A stretch of DNA of 64,000 nt from Bifidobacterium pseudolongum subsp. globosum (GCF_004155535.1 NZ_RYUH01000003.1:1-64000), one strand, 5' to 3'; counted from the stretch's first letter, positions 17,380-28,637 are shown. The notes: a model not told the origin generated them from the sequence alone. Made by a program: numbers and translations.

Positions 17380-17607
17380 TTATCCACAAATGTGGAAAAC
17401 CGTGTGGATAAGTCGGGGATACCGTGAGGATTCAGGCAAAAGTTATCCACAGGGTAATCCACAAATGTTGATATCTCTATGGTTTCCCACTTGTGGACAA
17501 TGTGGATAGAAGTTATCCACATTGCTGAGAATCGGCGGAATTCCAAGCATAATTAGGGATTCTCAATACGGCGAATCCCATATATAGTGGCAATTCGGCT
17601 ATCCACA
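17380..17607. other. DnaA-box cluster (origin-like or DnaA-titrating)
   Basis: Five exact boxes of TTATCCACA or TTGTCCACA lie at 17380-17388 (+), 17403-17411 (-), 17443-17451 (+), 17492-17500 (-) and 17513-17521 (+). Four one-mismatch boxes lie at 17391-17399 (-), 17455-17463 (+), 17501-17509 (-) and 17599-17607 (+). A more AT-rich stretch (about 17540-17600, with tatatagtgg) sits between the last two boxes. No gene overlaps. The nearby gene order (rhomboid, crgA, pknB) is origin-proximal in actinobacteria, but dnaA itself is not in the window. Confidence 0.8.
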
Positions 17608-17643
17608 TTTCGCGTTATGTCAGAATGTATGCAAGGTCTGTGC

Positions 17644-17920
17644 ACATGATGTCCGTCTGGGTGGGGCAGATGGGCATCATGTTTTGGGTCGCACAACATG
17701 ACATTCCTCGTAGTGCAGCAGACGTTCGTCATGCTGTGCCGCTGATTGCATGACTTCCGTCAAACTTCCCAGACGGTCGTCATGCTATGTGGTTCTCCGC
17801 ATGACGTTCGTCTGAGGTTCCTGAGGTTTGTCATGATTTGGGCAATGCAGCATTACTTTCGTCTGGGAGTTTGTGAGGTTTGTCGTGATTTGGGGGATGC
17901 AACATGACGTTCGTCTGGGG
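17644..17920. repeat. Degenerate tandem repeat of about 51 bp
   Basis: Six units begin near 17644, 17697, 17748, 17799, 17850 and 17902 (steps of 50-53 bp). Each starts with CATGACnTTCGTCTG and, in its second half, carries the opposite-facing word TTTGTCATG or TCGTCATG, so every unit is itself partly palindromic. The array ends at the start of the next gene. Nothing in it codes for protein. Confidence 0.75.
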
Positions 17921-17929
17921 ATGGCGGTC

Positions 17930-17935
17930 TACAAT
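17930..17935 (+). promoter_or_regulatory. -10 box of the leaderless methyltransferase gene
   Basis: TACAAT ends 6 nt before the ATG at 17942 with no ribosome-binding site between. An ATG at 17921 lies upstream of this box and is therefore less likely. Confidence 0.5.
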
Positions 17936-17941
17936 GGCGCT

Positions 17942-19216
17942 ATGCCGAACCATGCCTCCCGTGACGCCGCGCCGCGCGCCGCCGACATTCCGCAGATCCA
18001 CATATCCGAGGCCACGCGCGCATTTATCGACGCGCATGCCGGCGAGGACCCGCGCGACCTCGCCCTGCACACCAAACGCGGCGATTCGGGGCTTGACCTG
18101 CCGTTCGCGCTCGACCAGATCGCCGGCCGGCGCATCGCACGCACCAAACTGCCCACGTGGGCGGCGTGCGACGACGTGATCTACCCCGCGCATGTGCCGA
18201 TGGAGCAGTGTTCGTCGCAGTTCACCGCGCACACCAAGGCCCGGCTGGCATGCGAGCTCATCGCCGGACTGCCGCACCCCACGCGGCTTGTGGACCTGAC
18301 GGGCGGCTTGGGCGTGGATTTCTGGGCGCTCGCGCAACGGTTCGACGAGGCGGTGTATGTGGAACGCCAGCCGCAGCTGTGCGCGCTCGCCGCACACAAC
18401 CTGCACGCGCTCGGCGTGCGCAACGCGCGCGTGGAGCGCGCCGACGGCGTGGAGTTCCTGCGCGCCATGCCGCCCGCCAGCATGATCTATGTGGACCCCG
18501 CGCGCCGCGATGCACACGGCTCGCGCACCTATGCGATCGAGGACTGCGCGCCGGACGTGCTCGCCCTGCGCGGCGAACTGCTCGCCAAGGCGCCGGTGGT
18601 GATGGTCAAACTCTCGCCGATGCTCGACTGGCGCAAGACGGTCGAGGACTTCGACGGGGCGGTGCAGCGCGTGGCCGTGGTCTCCACGGGCAACGAGTGC
18701 AAGGAGTTGCTGCTCATGCTCACGCGCGCGCCGCATGGTGATGTGCGCGTGGATTGCATCAATGACGGCGACACGGTGACATTCACAACCGCCGAGGACC
18801 AACGGCCATCGATTGCGCCGGCCGGGTCAATCGAGCGGATGCGCTACCTGGTGGAGCCGAACGCGTCGATCATGAAGGCGGGTGCGTTCGCCGCACTACA
18901 ACGGCAATGCCCCGGCCTTGCGCAGATCGGCCCGAACAGCCACCTGTTCGTGAGCGAACAGCCGGTGGGCGCGGTGCCCGGGCGCGCGTTCGAGATCGCG
19001 CGCCCGGGCGGCATGAACAAGCGCGAACTCAAAACGTTGCTGGAAGGCGTGACGCACGCGAACATCGCCGTGCGCAACTTCCCGCTCACCGTGCCGCAGC
19101 TGCGCAGGAAACTCAAGCTCAAAGACGGCGGCAATGACTATCTGTTCGCCACAACGGACGCGGGCGGGCGCCATGTGCTGATCCTCGCGCACAAAGCCCC
19201 GCCCGCGACCGCATGA
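17942..19216 (+). CDS. Class I SAM methyltransferase with THUMP-like C-terminus
   Basis: 424-residue predicted nucleic-acid methyltransferase of the family annotated as 'THUMP-like domain / class I SAM-dependent methyltransferase'. The SAM-binding region is LVDLTGGLGVDFWALA (motif I, around residue 115), with an acidic end of strand 2 in VYVERQPQL. Motif IV is MIYVDPARRDAHGSR, a DPAR type typical of RNA methyltransferases. The last 100 residues hold the THUMP-like part (FEIARPGGMNKRELK ... LPTVPQLRRKLKLKDGG-like region). The target is unknown. The start is chosen from a TACAAT box 6 nt upstream. Convergent with crgA, with only 16 bp between stops. Confidence 0.82.
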   Translation: MPNHASRDAAPRAADIPQIHISEATRAFIDAHAGEDPRDLALHTKRGDSGLDLPFALDQIAGRRIARTKLPTWAACDDVIYPAHVPMEQCSSQFTAHTKARLACELIAGLPHPTRLVDLTGGLGVDFWALAQRFDEAVYVERQPQLCALAAHNLHALGVRNARVERADGVEFLRAMPPASMIYVDPARRDAHGSRTYAIEDCAPDVLALRGELLAKAPVVMVKLSPMLDWRKTVEDFDGAVQRVAVVSTGNECKELLLMLTRAPHGDVRVDCINDGDTVTFTTAEDQRPSIAPAGSIERMRYLVEPNASIMKAGAFAALQRQCPGLAQIGPNSHLFVSEQPVGAVPGRAFEIARPGGMNKRELKTLLEGVTHANIAVRNFPLTVPQLRRKLKLKDGGNDYLFATTDAGGRHVLILAHKAPPATA

Positions 19217-19232
19217 ATGACCATGGGGACGC

Positions 19233-19712
19233 TCAGCGCCAGCCCACGGTCATCAGGAACCCGACCAGGATGAAGCCGAACGCGATGGCGAGGTTCCAGA
19301 AGCCGATGCCCGGAATCGGGTAGGTGTTGTTGGTCAGGTAGAACACCACGGCCCAGATGAGGCCGATCACCATGAGCGTGCAGAACAGCGGCACATACCA
19401 GCTCGGGTTGGCCTTGGTGCCCTTGATGCTCTCCTCGACGCGCTTGGAGTTCTCCTTTTGGCGCTGCATCATGCGGCGCATCTGCGGGGTCAGCTCGGAT
19501 TCGTCCACCGTGGAATCGAGCACGCTCTGGATCTTGCCGAGCGGAATCTCGTCGTCCTCCACATAGGTGGCGGCTTCGGCCAGCGTGGGGTGGTCGTCGT
19601 GCTCGCCCTTGCCCTTGTCGGCAGTGGTTGGCTCGGCTTCCTCAACCGTCACTGTCGCCTCAACCTCAGTCTGGCCATCCGTGGGTGTTTTGTGCAGCTC
19701 TTCGTCAGCCAT
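19233..19712 (-). CDS. crgA: Cell division protein CrgA
   Basis: 159-residue septation factor. In mycobacteria CrgA bridges FtsZ, FtsI and other divisome proteins; in Streptomyces it blocks premature Z-rings. The C-terminal 60 residues hold two membrane helices with the family signature (SWYVPLFCTLMVIGLIWAVV, then FWNLAIAFGFILVGFLMTVG). The first 95 residues are a long acidic, Glu/Thr-rich tail, much longer than in mycobacterial CrgA (about 93 residues in all). A perfect AAAGGAGAT ribosome site precedes the ATG at 19712. Its place between rhomboid and DUF881 genes matches other actinobacteria. Confidence 0.93.
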   Translation of the reverse strand: MADEELHKTPTDGQTEVEATVTVEEAEPTTADKGKGEHDDHPTLAEAATYVEDDEIPLGKIQSVLDSTVDESELTPQMRRMMQRQKENSKRVEESIKGTKANPSWYVPLFCTLMVIGLIWAVVFYLTNNTYPIPGIGFWNLAIAFGFILVGFLMTVGWR

Positions 19713-19817
19713 TTGTCTTATCTCCTTTAATAGGCTACTGGTTATCATAGTGGTTGCACTCGAAACGCGAAGTCCACAACGGCCATTTGAGCAAAATCAC
19801 CATATTTCGGAGGCGGC

Positions 19818-20555
19818 ATGGCGAAGCGTACACCCAAGCACGGCACACGGAAAACACTGATCGGCAGTATTTCCGTGTTCCTGGTGATCATATTCGCGGG
19901 CTTTCTGCTCGTCACCAACATGCGCGTCAACCGCACGACCACGGTCTCGTCCGACGCCGCGGAACTCGTGGAGAACCGCGTGAAGCAGGCCGACAGGCTG
20001 CAGCAGGAGGTCAACGAGCTCAGTGCGCAGGTGGGCGCGTTGAGCGCGCAGGAGGACAGCCGCAAGTCAGCGGCGGGCGAGAACGCAGGCTCGAGCACGA
20101 TGCTCCCGGCGGTGGAAGGCCCCGGGATCACCGTGACGCTCAACGATTCGTCGATGTGGCAAAGCGTGGCCGACACCGCAGGCTCAAGTGTGGACTGGGA
20201 CAAATACGTGGTGCACCAGCAGGATGTGGAGGCCGTGGTCAACGCGCTGTGGGCCGGTGGAGCCGAATCGATGGAAGTGATGGGCCAGCGCCTGCTGCCC
20301 ACGTCCGCGGTGATCTGCTCGGGCAATGTGCTGCTGCTGCAGGGCAAGAAGTATTCGCCGCCGTTCACGATCTCCGCGATCGGGCCGTCCGAACTGATGA
20401 AGCATGCGCTCGACAATTCGCAGGCCGTGCAGATCTACAAACAGTATGTGGACGCGTTCGGCCTGGGGTATGAGGTCAAGGACGAAGAGCGTCTGGAATT
20501 CGCGAGCACACCGCTGCTGCTGCAGCCGCTGCAGTACGCGCGCGTGGATGAATAG
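19818..20555 (+). CDS. DUF881 protein
   Basis: 245-residue membrane-anchored protein of the DUF881 family (YlxW/YlxX-like), found next to crgA in most actinobacteria. One N-terminal helix (about 14-33) leads into a coiled coil (residues 45-80, ENRVKQADRLQQEVNELSAQ). The DUF881 fold follows, with the signatures PAVEGPGITVTLND and DVEAVVNALWAGGAESMEVMGQRL. The extracytoplasmic domain may help organise the cell wall, but its role is not proven. GGAGG lies about 8 nt before the ATG. It is 36 bp upstream of the sortase gene, so the two are probably cotranscribed. Confidence 0.9.
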   Translation: MAKRTPKHGTRKTLIGSISVFLVIIFAGFLLVTNMRVNRTTTVSSDAAELVENRVKQADRLQQEVNELSAQVGALSAQEDSRKSAAGENAGSSTMLPAVEGPGITVTLNDSSMWQSVADTAGSSVDWDKYVVHQQDVEAVVNALWAGGAESMEVMGQRLLPTSAVICSGNVLLLQGKKYSPPFTISAIGPSELMKHALDNSQAVQIYKQYVDAFGLGYEVKDEERLEFASTPLLLQPLQYARVDE

Positions 20556-20591
20556 GCCCGCACACCAACAGGGAGATACACGAGGGGAATC

Positions 20592-21695
20592 ATGAAACAC
20601 AGCCAGCAATCCGCGCCCGCGCCGCGCCGCACACGCAGCGTCTCGCGGTCGATCGTCACGATCATCGCCGAGATCCTGCTCACCTTCGCCGCGATCTGCG
20701 GCCTGTACGTCGCATGGATGCAGTGGTGGACGGGCATGGAATCCGCGCATGTGCAGGAAGAGACGCGCCAACAGGTCGCCTGGGCGCAGCCCGACGCCGG
20801 CGGCACGCTCACGATCGCGCAGCCGCAGCAGGGCGAGCCGCCCGTGCAACCCGAATCCGCGCGCATCGGCGAGCTGATGGCGCGCGTGTACATTCCGCGC
20901 TTCGGCGACCAGTGGGAGCGCAACCTGGTGCAGGGCACGTCGCTTGTGGAACTCAACCAGCACGGGCTGGGACATTACGAGACCTCGCAGATGCCCGGGC
21001 AGGTGGGCAATTTCGCGATCGCCGGCCACCGCAACGGCTACGGCCAGCCGCTCGGCGACGTGGACCGGCTGCAGCCGGGCGACGCGATTGTGATCCGCTC
21101 GCAGGACTACTGGTACGTCTACCAATACACGAACTACACAATCGTGACCCCGGACGACGGTTCGGTGATCGGACCGAACCCCGAACACCCGGGCGAAGCG
21201 CCGACCAAGCGCATGATCACGATGACCACATGCGAGCCGAAATACACGACGCCCACGCACCGCTGGATCAGCTTCGGCGAACTCAAATACTGGGCCAAGG
21301 TGGCCGACGGCATTCCGCAGGAGCTCGCCAAGGAGGGCCCCAATGGCGCCGTGCAGTTCGTGAACAACGAGAAACAGTCGTTCTTCACATCGATCGGCTC
21401 GCTCGCGCCGTACGTGTGGGGCGCGCTCGCCGTCTACGCGCTCGTGTTCGCGGCGGCCGCCGTCGCATGGCGCTGGCCGGCGTTGCGCGCGATCCGCGAA
21501 GGCCGCAAGCCGCTGCCCGACGCCGACATCTACGGCTGGCTGCTGCGCCACCAGCCGGGCGCCGCGCCGGTGCGCTGGCTGCTCGTGCTGCTGCTCGTGT
21601 TCGCCGCGGTGTGCGCGCTGTTCCAGTGGGGATTCCCGTGGGCCGCCGGCAATATCGAGTTCCTCAAACAGATGTCGAACTACGTGACGATTTAG
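20592..21695 (+). CDS. Class E sortase
   Basis: 367-residue membrane transpeptidase that would attach proteins to the cell wall. It has an N-terminal membrane anchor (about 24-45) and the catalytic triad: His in FAIAGHRNGYG (H146), Cys in TMTTCEPKYTTP (C214) and Arg in THRWISF (R224). Unusually for a sortase there are two more helices at the C-terminus (about 272-292 and 330-350), giving a tail of about 120 residues after the catalytic domain. Genes for class E enzymes are common in this genomic position in actinobacteria. A GAGGGGAA ribosome site precedes the ATG. No substrate with a sorting signal is seen nearby. Confidence 0.9.
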   Translation: MKHSQQSAPAPRRTRSVSRSIVTIIAEILLTFAAICGLYVAWMQWWTGMESAHVQEETRQQVAWAQPDAGGTLTIAQPQQGEPPVQPESARIGELMARVYIPRFGDQWERNLVQGTSLVELNQHGLGHYETSQMPGQVGNFAIAGHRNGYGQPLGDVDRLQPGDAIVIRSQDYWYVYQYTNYTIVTPDDGSVIGPNPEHPGEAPTKRMITMTTCEPKYTTPTHRWISFGELKYWAKVADGIPQELAKEGPNGAVQFVNNEKQSFFTSIGSLAPYVWGALAVYALVFAAAAVAWRWPALRAIREGRKPLPDADIYGWLLRHQPGAAPVRWLLVLLLVFAAVCALFQWGFPWAAGNIEFLKQMSNYVTI

Positions 21696-21727
21696 ACGAT
21701 TGAGATGATTGGACGGGGAAGGTCCTT

Positions 21728-22417
21728 ATGATGAATCCTATGGAACACGCTATGGAGCACGCTACCGATGCCGTGGATGACGCCGCGCGCATCCTCGTGA
21801 TAGACAATTACGATTCGTTTGTATACACGATTGTCGGGTATCTGAAGACCTTGGGCGCCGACGTGACCGTGGTGCGCAACGACGCCTTCGACGTGCAGGC
21901 GGACGGCGCGCTTGACGGCTATGACGGCGTGCTGATCTCGCCCGGCCCCGGCGCGCCCGCCGACTCCGGCGTGAGTGAAGACGTGATCCGGCTGTGCGCG
22001 CGCGAACGCAAGCCGATGTTCGGCGTGTGCCTGGGCATGCAGGCGCTCGCCGAGGTGTTCGGCTGCACGGTGAGCCACGCGCCGACGATCATGCACGGCA
22101 AGACGAGCCTTGTGGAGCATGCGGACGACGAGATCTTCGCAGGTGTGGCGAACCCGATGGTTGTCACACGCTACCATTCGCTCGCCGTGGAGCCGCAATC
22201 GGTGACGGGCGAGCTCGAAGTGACCGCGTGGACGGTGGACGACCACATCGTGCAGGCCATCCGCCACCGCGAACTGCCGATGTACGCCGTGCAGTTCCAC
22301 CCCGAATCGGTGATGACGCAGGACGGCTACCGCGTGTTCGCCAACTGGCTCGCCGAGTGCGGCCAAGGGAGCGCGGTGGAGCGCAGCATCGGCCTGCAGC
22401 CCAAGATCGTGCGCTGA
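21728..22417 (+). CDS. trpG: Class I glutamine amidotransferase (TrpG/PabA-like)
   Basis: 229-residue glutaminase subunit that releases ammonia from glutamine for anthranilate or aminodeoxychorismate synthase. Signatures are ILVIDNYDSFVYTI, ISPGPGAP, the nucleophile in GVCLGMQ (C101) and the HPES pair (H191, E193). The synthase component is not adjacent; a solitary copy beside pknB is the rule in actinobacteria (Mycobacterium trpG is next to pknB). The sequence alone cannot tell tryptophan from folate use. GGGGAAGG precedes two adjacent ATG codons (21728, 21731). It follows the sortase by 32 bp and may share its transcript. Confidence 0.87.
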   Translation: MMNPMEHAMEHATDAVDDAARILVIDNYDSFVYTIVGYLKTLGADVTVVRNDAFDVQADGALDGYDGVLISPGPGAPADSGVSEDVIRLCARERKPMFGVCLGMQALAEVFGCTVSHAPTIMHGKTSLVEHADDEIFAGVANPMVVTRYHSLAVEPQSVTGELEVTAWTVDDHIVQAIRHRELPMYAVQFHPESVMTQDGYRVFANWLAECGQGSAVERSIGLQPKIVR

Positions 22418-22440
22418 TCCGCGGCCAACTTTCGCGCCAC

Positions 22441-22485
22441 TATGATTGTGGGGCGTGTGCACACTGCACACGTCCCACAATCATA
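22441..22485. terminator. Bidirectional terminator between trpG and pknB
   Basis: An imperfect inverted repeat of about 20 bp per arm (from 22441 and ending 22485) with TATGATTGTGGG / CCCACAATCATA outer arms separates two convergent genes. Confidence 0.75.
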
Positions 22486-22505
22486 ATGGCGGTGACCCCA
22501 ACGGA

Positions 22506-24592
<2,087 letters not shown>

Positions 24593-24596
<4 letters not shown>

Positions 24597-25609
24597 TGCT
24601 GCTCCTTCGCTTGCAGGCGTGTGCCAGGTCGTAGAGTCGAATGGAAGAGTGATTGTGCGTGGTCCTCATCGGCCGTGCTCGGCAGCATGCCGGCCGGGTC
24701 GTGGTGCGGGGCGCTCACCACGCGGCGCGGCATGCGCGCATTCGACGTGATCATCGTCGCGTCCGCCGCGCTCGTCTGCTGGTCGAGCAGGCGGCGCTGG
24801 ATGCGCGTGAGGATGCGCGCCACGGTCAGCGCGTCGTTCGGGCGGTCGAGCGGGTCCTTCGACAGCATCGACATCACGAATTGCGACAGTTGGAAGTCGA
24901 CGCTCGCCGGCAACGGCGGCACCGGGTTGTTCACATGCGCGGCCGCGATGTCGACGGGCGTGGCGCCGGTGAACGGGCGGTGCCCGCACAGGCCCTCGTA
25001 CGCCACCACGCCGAGCGAATAGATGTCGGACTGCGGCGTGGCGTGCTTGCCCTGCGCCTGCTCGGGCGAGATGTATTGCGCGGTGCCGACGACCATGCCG
25101 TCCTGCGTGATCTGCTCCTGGTTCGTGGAGTACGAGACGCCGAAATCGGTGATCTTGACCTCGCCGTTGTCGGAGACCATGATGTTCGCCGGCTTGACGT
25201 CGCGGTGGATCACGCCGTGCGAATGCGCCACGAACAGGCCGCGCGCCACCTGCACGAGGATCGGCAGCAGTTCGGTGGGGTCCATCGGGCCGTTGAGCTC
25301 GTGGAACAGGTCGGCGAGCGATTTGCTCGGCACGTATTCCATGATGAGGAACCCGATGCCGTCGTGCTCGTAATACTCGAACAGCGCCGCGATGTTGGGG
25401 TGCGCCAGATTCGCGGAGTTGCGCGCCTCGGCACGCAGCCTGCGCAGTTTCGATTCCTGGTTCGTCGTGTCGGTGCGCAACGCCTTGATGGCCACCGGGC
25501 GCCCGAGCTGGATGTCGAACCCTTTCCACACTTCGCCCATGCCGCCTTGCGCGAGCCGCGAATCAAGGCGGTAACGGCGGTGAATCAGTTGTCCTTCAAT
25601 GAGTCTCAT
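24593..25609 (-). CDS. pknA: Soluble Ser/Thr protein kinase (PknA-like)
   Basis: 338-residue kinase. The domain covers residues 13-275, with glycine loop LAQGGMGEVWKG, ATP lysine K42, HRDVKPANIM, DFGVSY and GTAQYISPEQA in the activation segment. Unlike mycobacterial PknA there is no clear membrane helix; the last 60 residues are polar, so it is probably cytosolic or anchored through partners. It overlaps pbpA by 4 nt and pknB by 4 nt. PknA and PknB commonly phosphorylate each other, the FHA proteins of the same operon and division proteins. The gene name rests on position. Confidence 0.9.
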
Positions 25610-27072
25610 TGGTTCAACGCCTCCTTCATTACTGCCGTCATGATTGGTCCTGCTGCAAATGATCCATATAAATCCACATTGTGTACGACGACCGCCACTG
25701 CGATCTTGGGGTTGTCCGCCGGCGCGAACCCGATCGTCCAGCCGTCGATCGAACTGTTGTCGACGCCGATCTGCGCGGTGCCGGTCTTCGCCGCCACGCG
25801 CACGCCGGGGATCTCGAGGTTCGGGTTGCCTTCCGTCACCACGGCCTCCATCGCCTCGGTCAGCTTCTTGGCGGTGTCTTCGCTGAACGCCGTGCTCATC
25901 ACCTGCGGTTTCGTGTCCGGCAGCACCGAAAGGTCGCTGAACCGCACACGGTCCACGAGCGTGGGCTTCATGACCTTGCCCTTGTTGGCCACCGCCGCGG
26001 CCACCATGGCGTTCTGCAGCGGGGTGACGAGCGTGTCGCCCTGCCCGATCGAGGCGAGCGCGAGCTTGTCGCCGGCCACGTTCTGCGGGAACCGCGAAGC
26101 CACGGCGCGCATCGGCAGGCCGGTCGAATCCGACCCGTCGATTGTGATCGTCGAATCGAAGCCGAGTTTCTTGGCCATGTTCGACACCGTCTCGTCGCCG
26201 AGCGCCACGCCGAGCTGTGCGAACGCGGTGTTCGACGAATACGCCATGGCGTCCTTGAGCGAGATCTTGCCGCCCGAACCGTCGCCGAGCGACGACGAGT
26301 TCGTCAGCTCGGTCTGCGTGCCGGGCAGCGTGTAGGCGGAGCCGGCCGGGATCTGCGAATCGAGCTGGTATTTGCCCGATTCGAGCGCGGCGGCCGCCAC
26401 CACGGTCTTGAACGTGGATCCGGGCGGGTAGAGCTGGCTTGTGGCGCGGTTGAGCATCGGGTTGGACTCGTCGTTCACCAGTTCGGTGTACGCCTTGCTC
26501 GCGGAACCGGTGTCGTGCGTCGCCAGCGCGTTGGGGTCGTAGCTCGGCGAGCTGACCATGGCCAGGATGCGGCCGGTGCTCGGTTCGATCGCCACGACGG
26601 AGCCATCCTGGTCGCCGAGCTCCTGCGCCGCCACGGTCTGCAACGTGGTGTTGATCGACGTCTCGATCGAGGCGCCGCGGTTCTCCTCACCGGTGAACAC
26701 GGCTTTGATCCGCTGCCAGAACAGGGCGTTCGATTCACCTGTCAGCAGGTCGTTCTCGGAGGCCTCGATGCCGCGGTCGGCGTTCTGCGTGACCGAGAAA
26801 TACCCGGTGATCGGCGCATAGAGCGCGCCGTTCGCGTACGAGCGCTGGTACGAGAACGCGTCGTTGACAGGATCCGATTTGGCGAGCACGGTGCCGTCGG
26901 ATGCGAGGATCGCGCCGCGCGGCGCCCCGTACATGTGGTAGAGCGAACGCGTGTTGCGCGCGTCGTGCGAAAGCGAGTTCGACTGCACGGTCATGATGAT
27001 CGACGACGAGATGCCGAGCACCACGAACAGCACGAGCACAGCGGTGAACAGCTGCCTCAGGCTCTTGTTCAT
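25606..27072 (-). CDS. pbpA: Class B penicillin-binding protein PbpA
   Basis: 488-residue transpeptidase that cross-links peptidoglycan outside the membrane. It has an N-terminal membrane helix (about 8-28), a dimerisation/pedestal region, and the transpeptidase motifs STFK (SxxK), SSN (SxN) and KTGTAQ (KTG) in the correct order. The length fits PbpA of other actinobacteria. The gene overlaps rodA by 4 nt at its start and pknA by 4 nt at its end. A SEDS polymerase (RodA) next to its class B partner is the standard wall-synthesis pair, here tied to the kinases that control it. Confidence 0.95.
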   Translation of the reverse strand: MNKSLRQLFTAVLVLFVVLGISSSIIMTVQSNSLSHDARNTRSLYHMYGAPRGAILASDGTVLAKSDPVNDAFSYQRSYANGALYAPITGYFSVTQNADRGIEASENDLLTGESNALFWQRIKAVFTGEENRGASIETSINTTLQTVAAQELGDQDGSVVAIEPSTGRILAMVSSPSYDPNALATHDTGSASKAYTELVNDESNPMLNRATSQLYPPGSTFKTVVAAAALESGKYQLDSQIPAGSAYTLPGTQTELTNSSSLGDGSGGKISLKDAMAYSSNTAFAQLGVALGDETVSNMAKKLGFDSTITIDGSDSTGLPMRAVASRFPQNVAGDKLALASIGQGDTLVTPLQNAMVAAAVANKGKVMKPTLVDRVRFSDLSVLPDTKPQVMSTAFSEDTAKKLTEAMEAVVTEGNPNLEIPGVRVAAKTGTAQIGVDNSSIDGWTIGFAPADNPKIAVAVVVHNVDLYGSFAAGPIMTAVMKEALNQ

Positions 27073-28637
27073 GATTCGTCACCTCCCGTGGTGCCGTCGG
27101 TGGAACGCAGCGGCGCGAACACCTCGGTCGCCTCGCCGTCCTGCACTGGCGGGGCCGGCGGGGCCGCGTGCGCGCCGTGCCGCGGGGCCGCCGGCACGAC
27201 GGGCATGTCGGCGGTGTGGCCGGGCTCGTCCGCCTGCGGCGTGGCCGTCGCATCGGCGTGGCGCGGCGTGTCTTTCTGCTGCTGGCGCTGCTGGAGCGCG
27301 GAAAGCGCCTCCATGCGGAACGTGTCGCTCATCGTGTCGACCTGCGGCTTGTTCGCGGCGTTCGACATGATCACGAGCAGTGCGGCCAGGATGTAATTCG
27401 CGATCAGTGATGAGCCGCCGGCCGCCATGTACGGCATCGTCAGGCCGGTCAGGGGGATGACGAGCGTGATGCCGCCGACCACGGTGAACACCTGGAACGC
27501 CATCGTGAACACGAGCCCGGAGGCGAGCAGTTTGCCGAAACCGTCCTTGATCTTCATCGCCACGACCATGCCGGCCGCGATGACGAGCAGGTAGAGCAGC
27601 AGGATCGCGAAGATGCCGACAAGGCCGAGTTCCTCGCCCGCGGAGGCGAAGATGAAATCGGAGTTGGCGAGCGGTGTGATGGCTGGATGCCCCTGGCCCA
27701 GGCCGGTGCCAAACAGGCCGCCGGCGGCGAGTCCGAACAGGCCCTGCACGATCTGGCTCGAACCGCCCGGGTAGCGGTTGTAGATCACCGGGTCGAAGGG
27801 GTGCAGCCACGCTTCCACGCGGTATCCGACGTGTGCGAAGATGCGCGCGGCCGCAATGCAGCCGATCGCGAAGGCGACGCCGCCGATCAGGATCCAGCTC
27901 GACCGCCCGGTGGCCACGTACAGCATCGCCACGAACATCGCGAAGAACATGAGCGAGGTGCCCAGGTCGTGCTGCAGGATGAGCACGCCCATCGAGGCGA
28001 TCCACACGATGACAATCGGGCCGAGGTCCTTGAGGCGCGGCAATTGCAGGCCGAGCACCTTCTTGCCGCCCACGGCCAGCTGGTCGCGGTGGTTGAACAG
28101 GTACGACGCGAAGAAGAACGCGAGGAACAGCTTGGCGAACTCGCCCGGCTGCAGCTGGTACGAGCCGATGCCGATCCAGATGCGCGCGCCGCCGATCTCG
28201 CGGCCCAGGCCCGGCACCATCGGCGACAGCAGCAGCGCAAGGCCCACGACCATGCTCACATACGAAAAACGGCGCAGAATGCGGTAATCGCGCATGCAGA
28301 CGAACAGCACGTCGCAGCACACGAGCGCGATGCACAGCCAGATCATCTGGCGGCTCGCCACGCGCGTGTCCGACTCCGCGTCGATGCGCGCGATCATGAG
28401 GATGCCCAGTGCGGTGAGCATGAACACGCACGCCATGATCGACTGGTTCGCATACGGCTGGAACCGGGTGATGAGCGCCCATGTGATGATGAACATGGCC
28501 GCCGTGGCGATCATCATCACGAGCACATTGCTCGGCAGGCCGCCGTCGATGCGCGCGAACATCTGGAAGAAGCCGAGCGCCGCGATCACGATGGCGAAGA
28601 GGATCTGCAGCAGGTAACGTATCTGGACTTTGGCCAT
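27069..28637 (-). CDS. rodA: SEDS peptidoglycan polymerase RodA/FtsW
   Basis: 522-residue integral membrane glycosyltransferase that polymerises lipid II. There are about twelve helices from residue 5 to 440. SEDS signatures include the conserved GIGSYQLQPGEFAKLF segment, QHDLGTSLMFF (the catalytic Asp loop), and GLGQGHPAITPLANSDFIFA in the long extracellular loop. The C-terminal 80 residues are a polar, Pro/Ala-rich cytoplasmic tail. Its ATG shares the final A of the preceding phosphatase stop (TGATG), so translation is coupled. The partner transpeptidase is the next gene. Confidence 0.95.
   Translation of the reverse strand: MAKVQIRYLLQILFAIVIAALGFFQMFARIDGGLPSNVLVMMIATAAMFIITWALITRFQPYANQSIMACVFMLTALGILMIARIDAESDTRVASRQMIWLCIALVCCDVLFVCMRDYRILRRFSYVSMVVGLALLLSPMVPGLGREIGGARIWIGIGSYQLQPGEFAKLFLAFFFASYLFNHRDQLAVGGKKVLGLQLPRLKDLGPIVIVWIASMGVLILQHDLGTSLMFFAMFVAMLYVATGRSSWILIGGVAFAIGCIAAARIFAHVGYRVEAWLHPFDPVIYNRYPGGSSQIVQGLFGLAAGGLFGTGLGQGHPAITPLANSDFIFASAGEELGLVGIFAILLLYLLVIAAGMVVAMKIKDGFGKLLASGLVFTMAFQVFTVVGGITLVIPLTGLTMPYMAAGGSSLIANYILAALLVIMSNAANKPQVDTMSDTFRMEALSALQQRQQQKDTPRHADATATPQADEPGHTADMPVVPAAPRHGAHAAPPAPPVQDGEATEVFAPLRSTDGTTGGDES

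Noticed and set aside
17644..17920. Reading the 51-bp repeats as a CRISPR or a coding repeat
   Set aside because: Units are degenerate along their whole length and every frame contains stops; there are no unique spacers.
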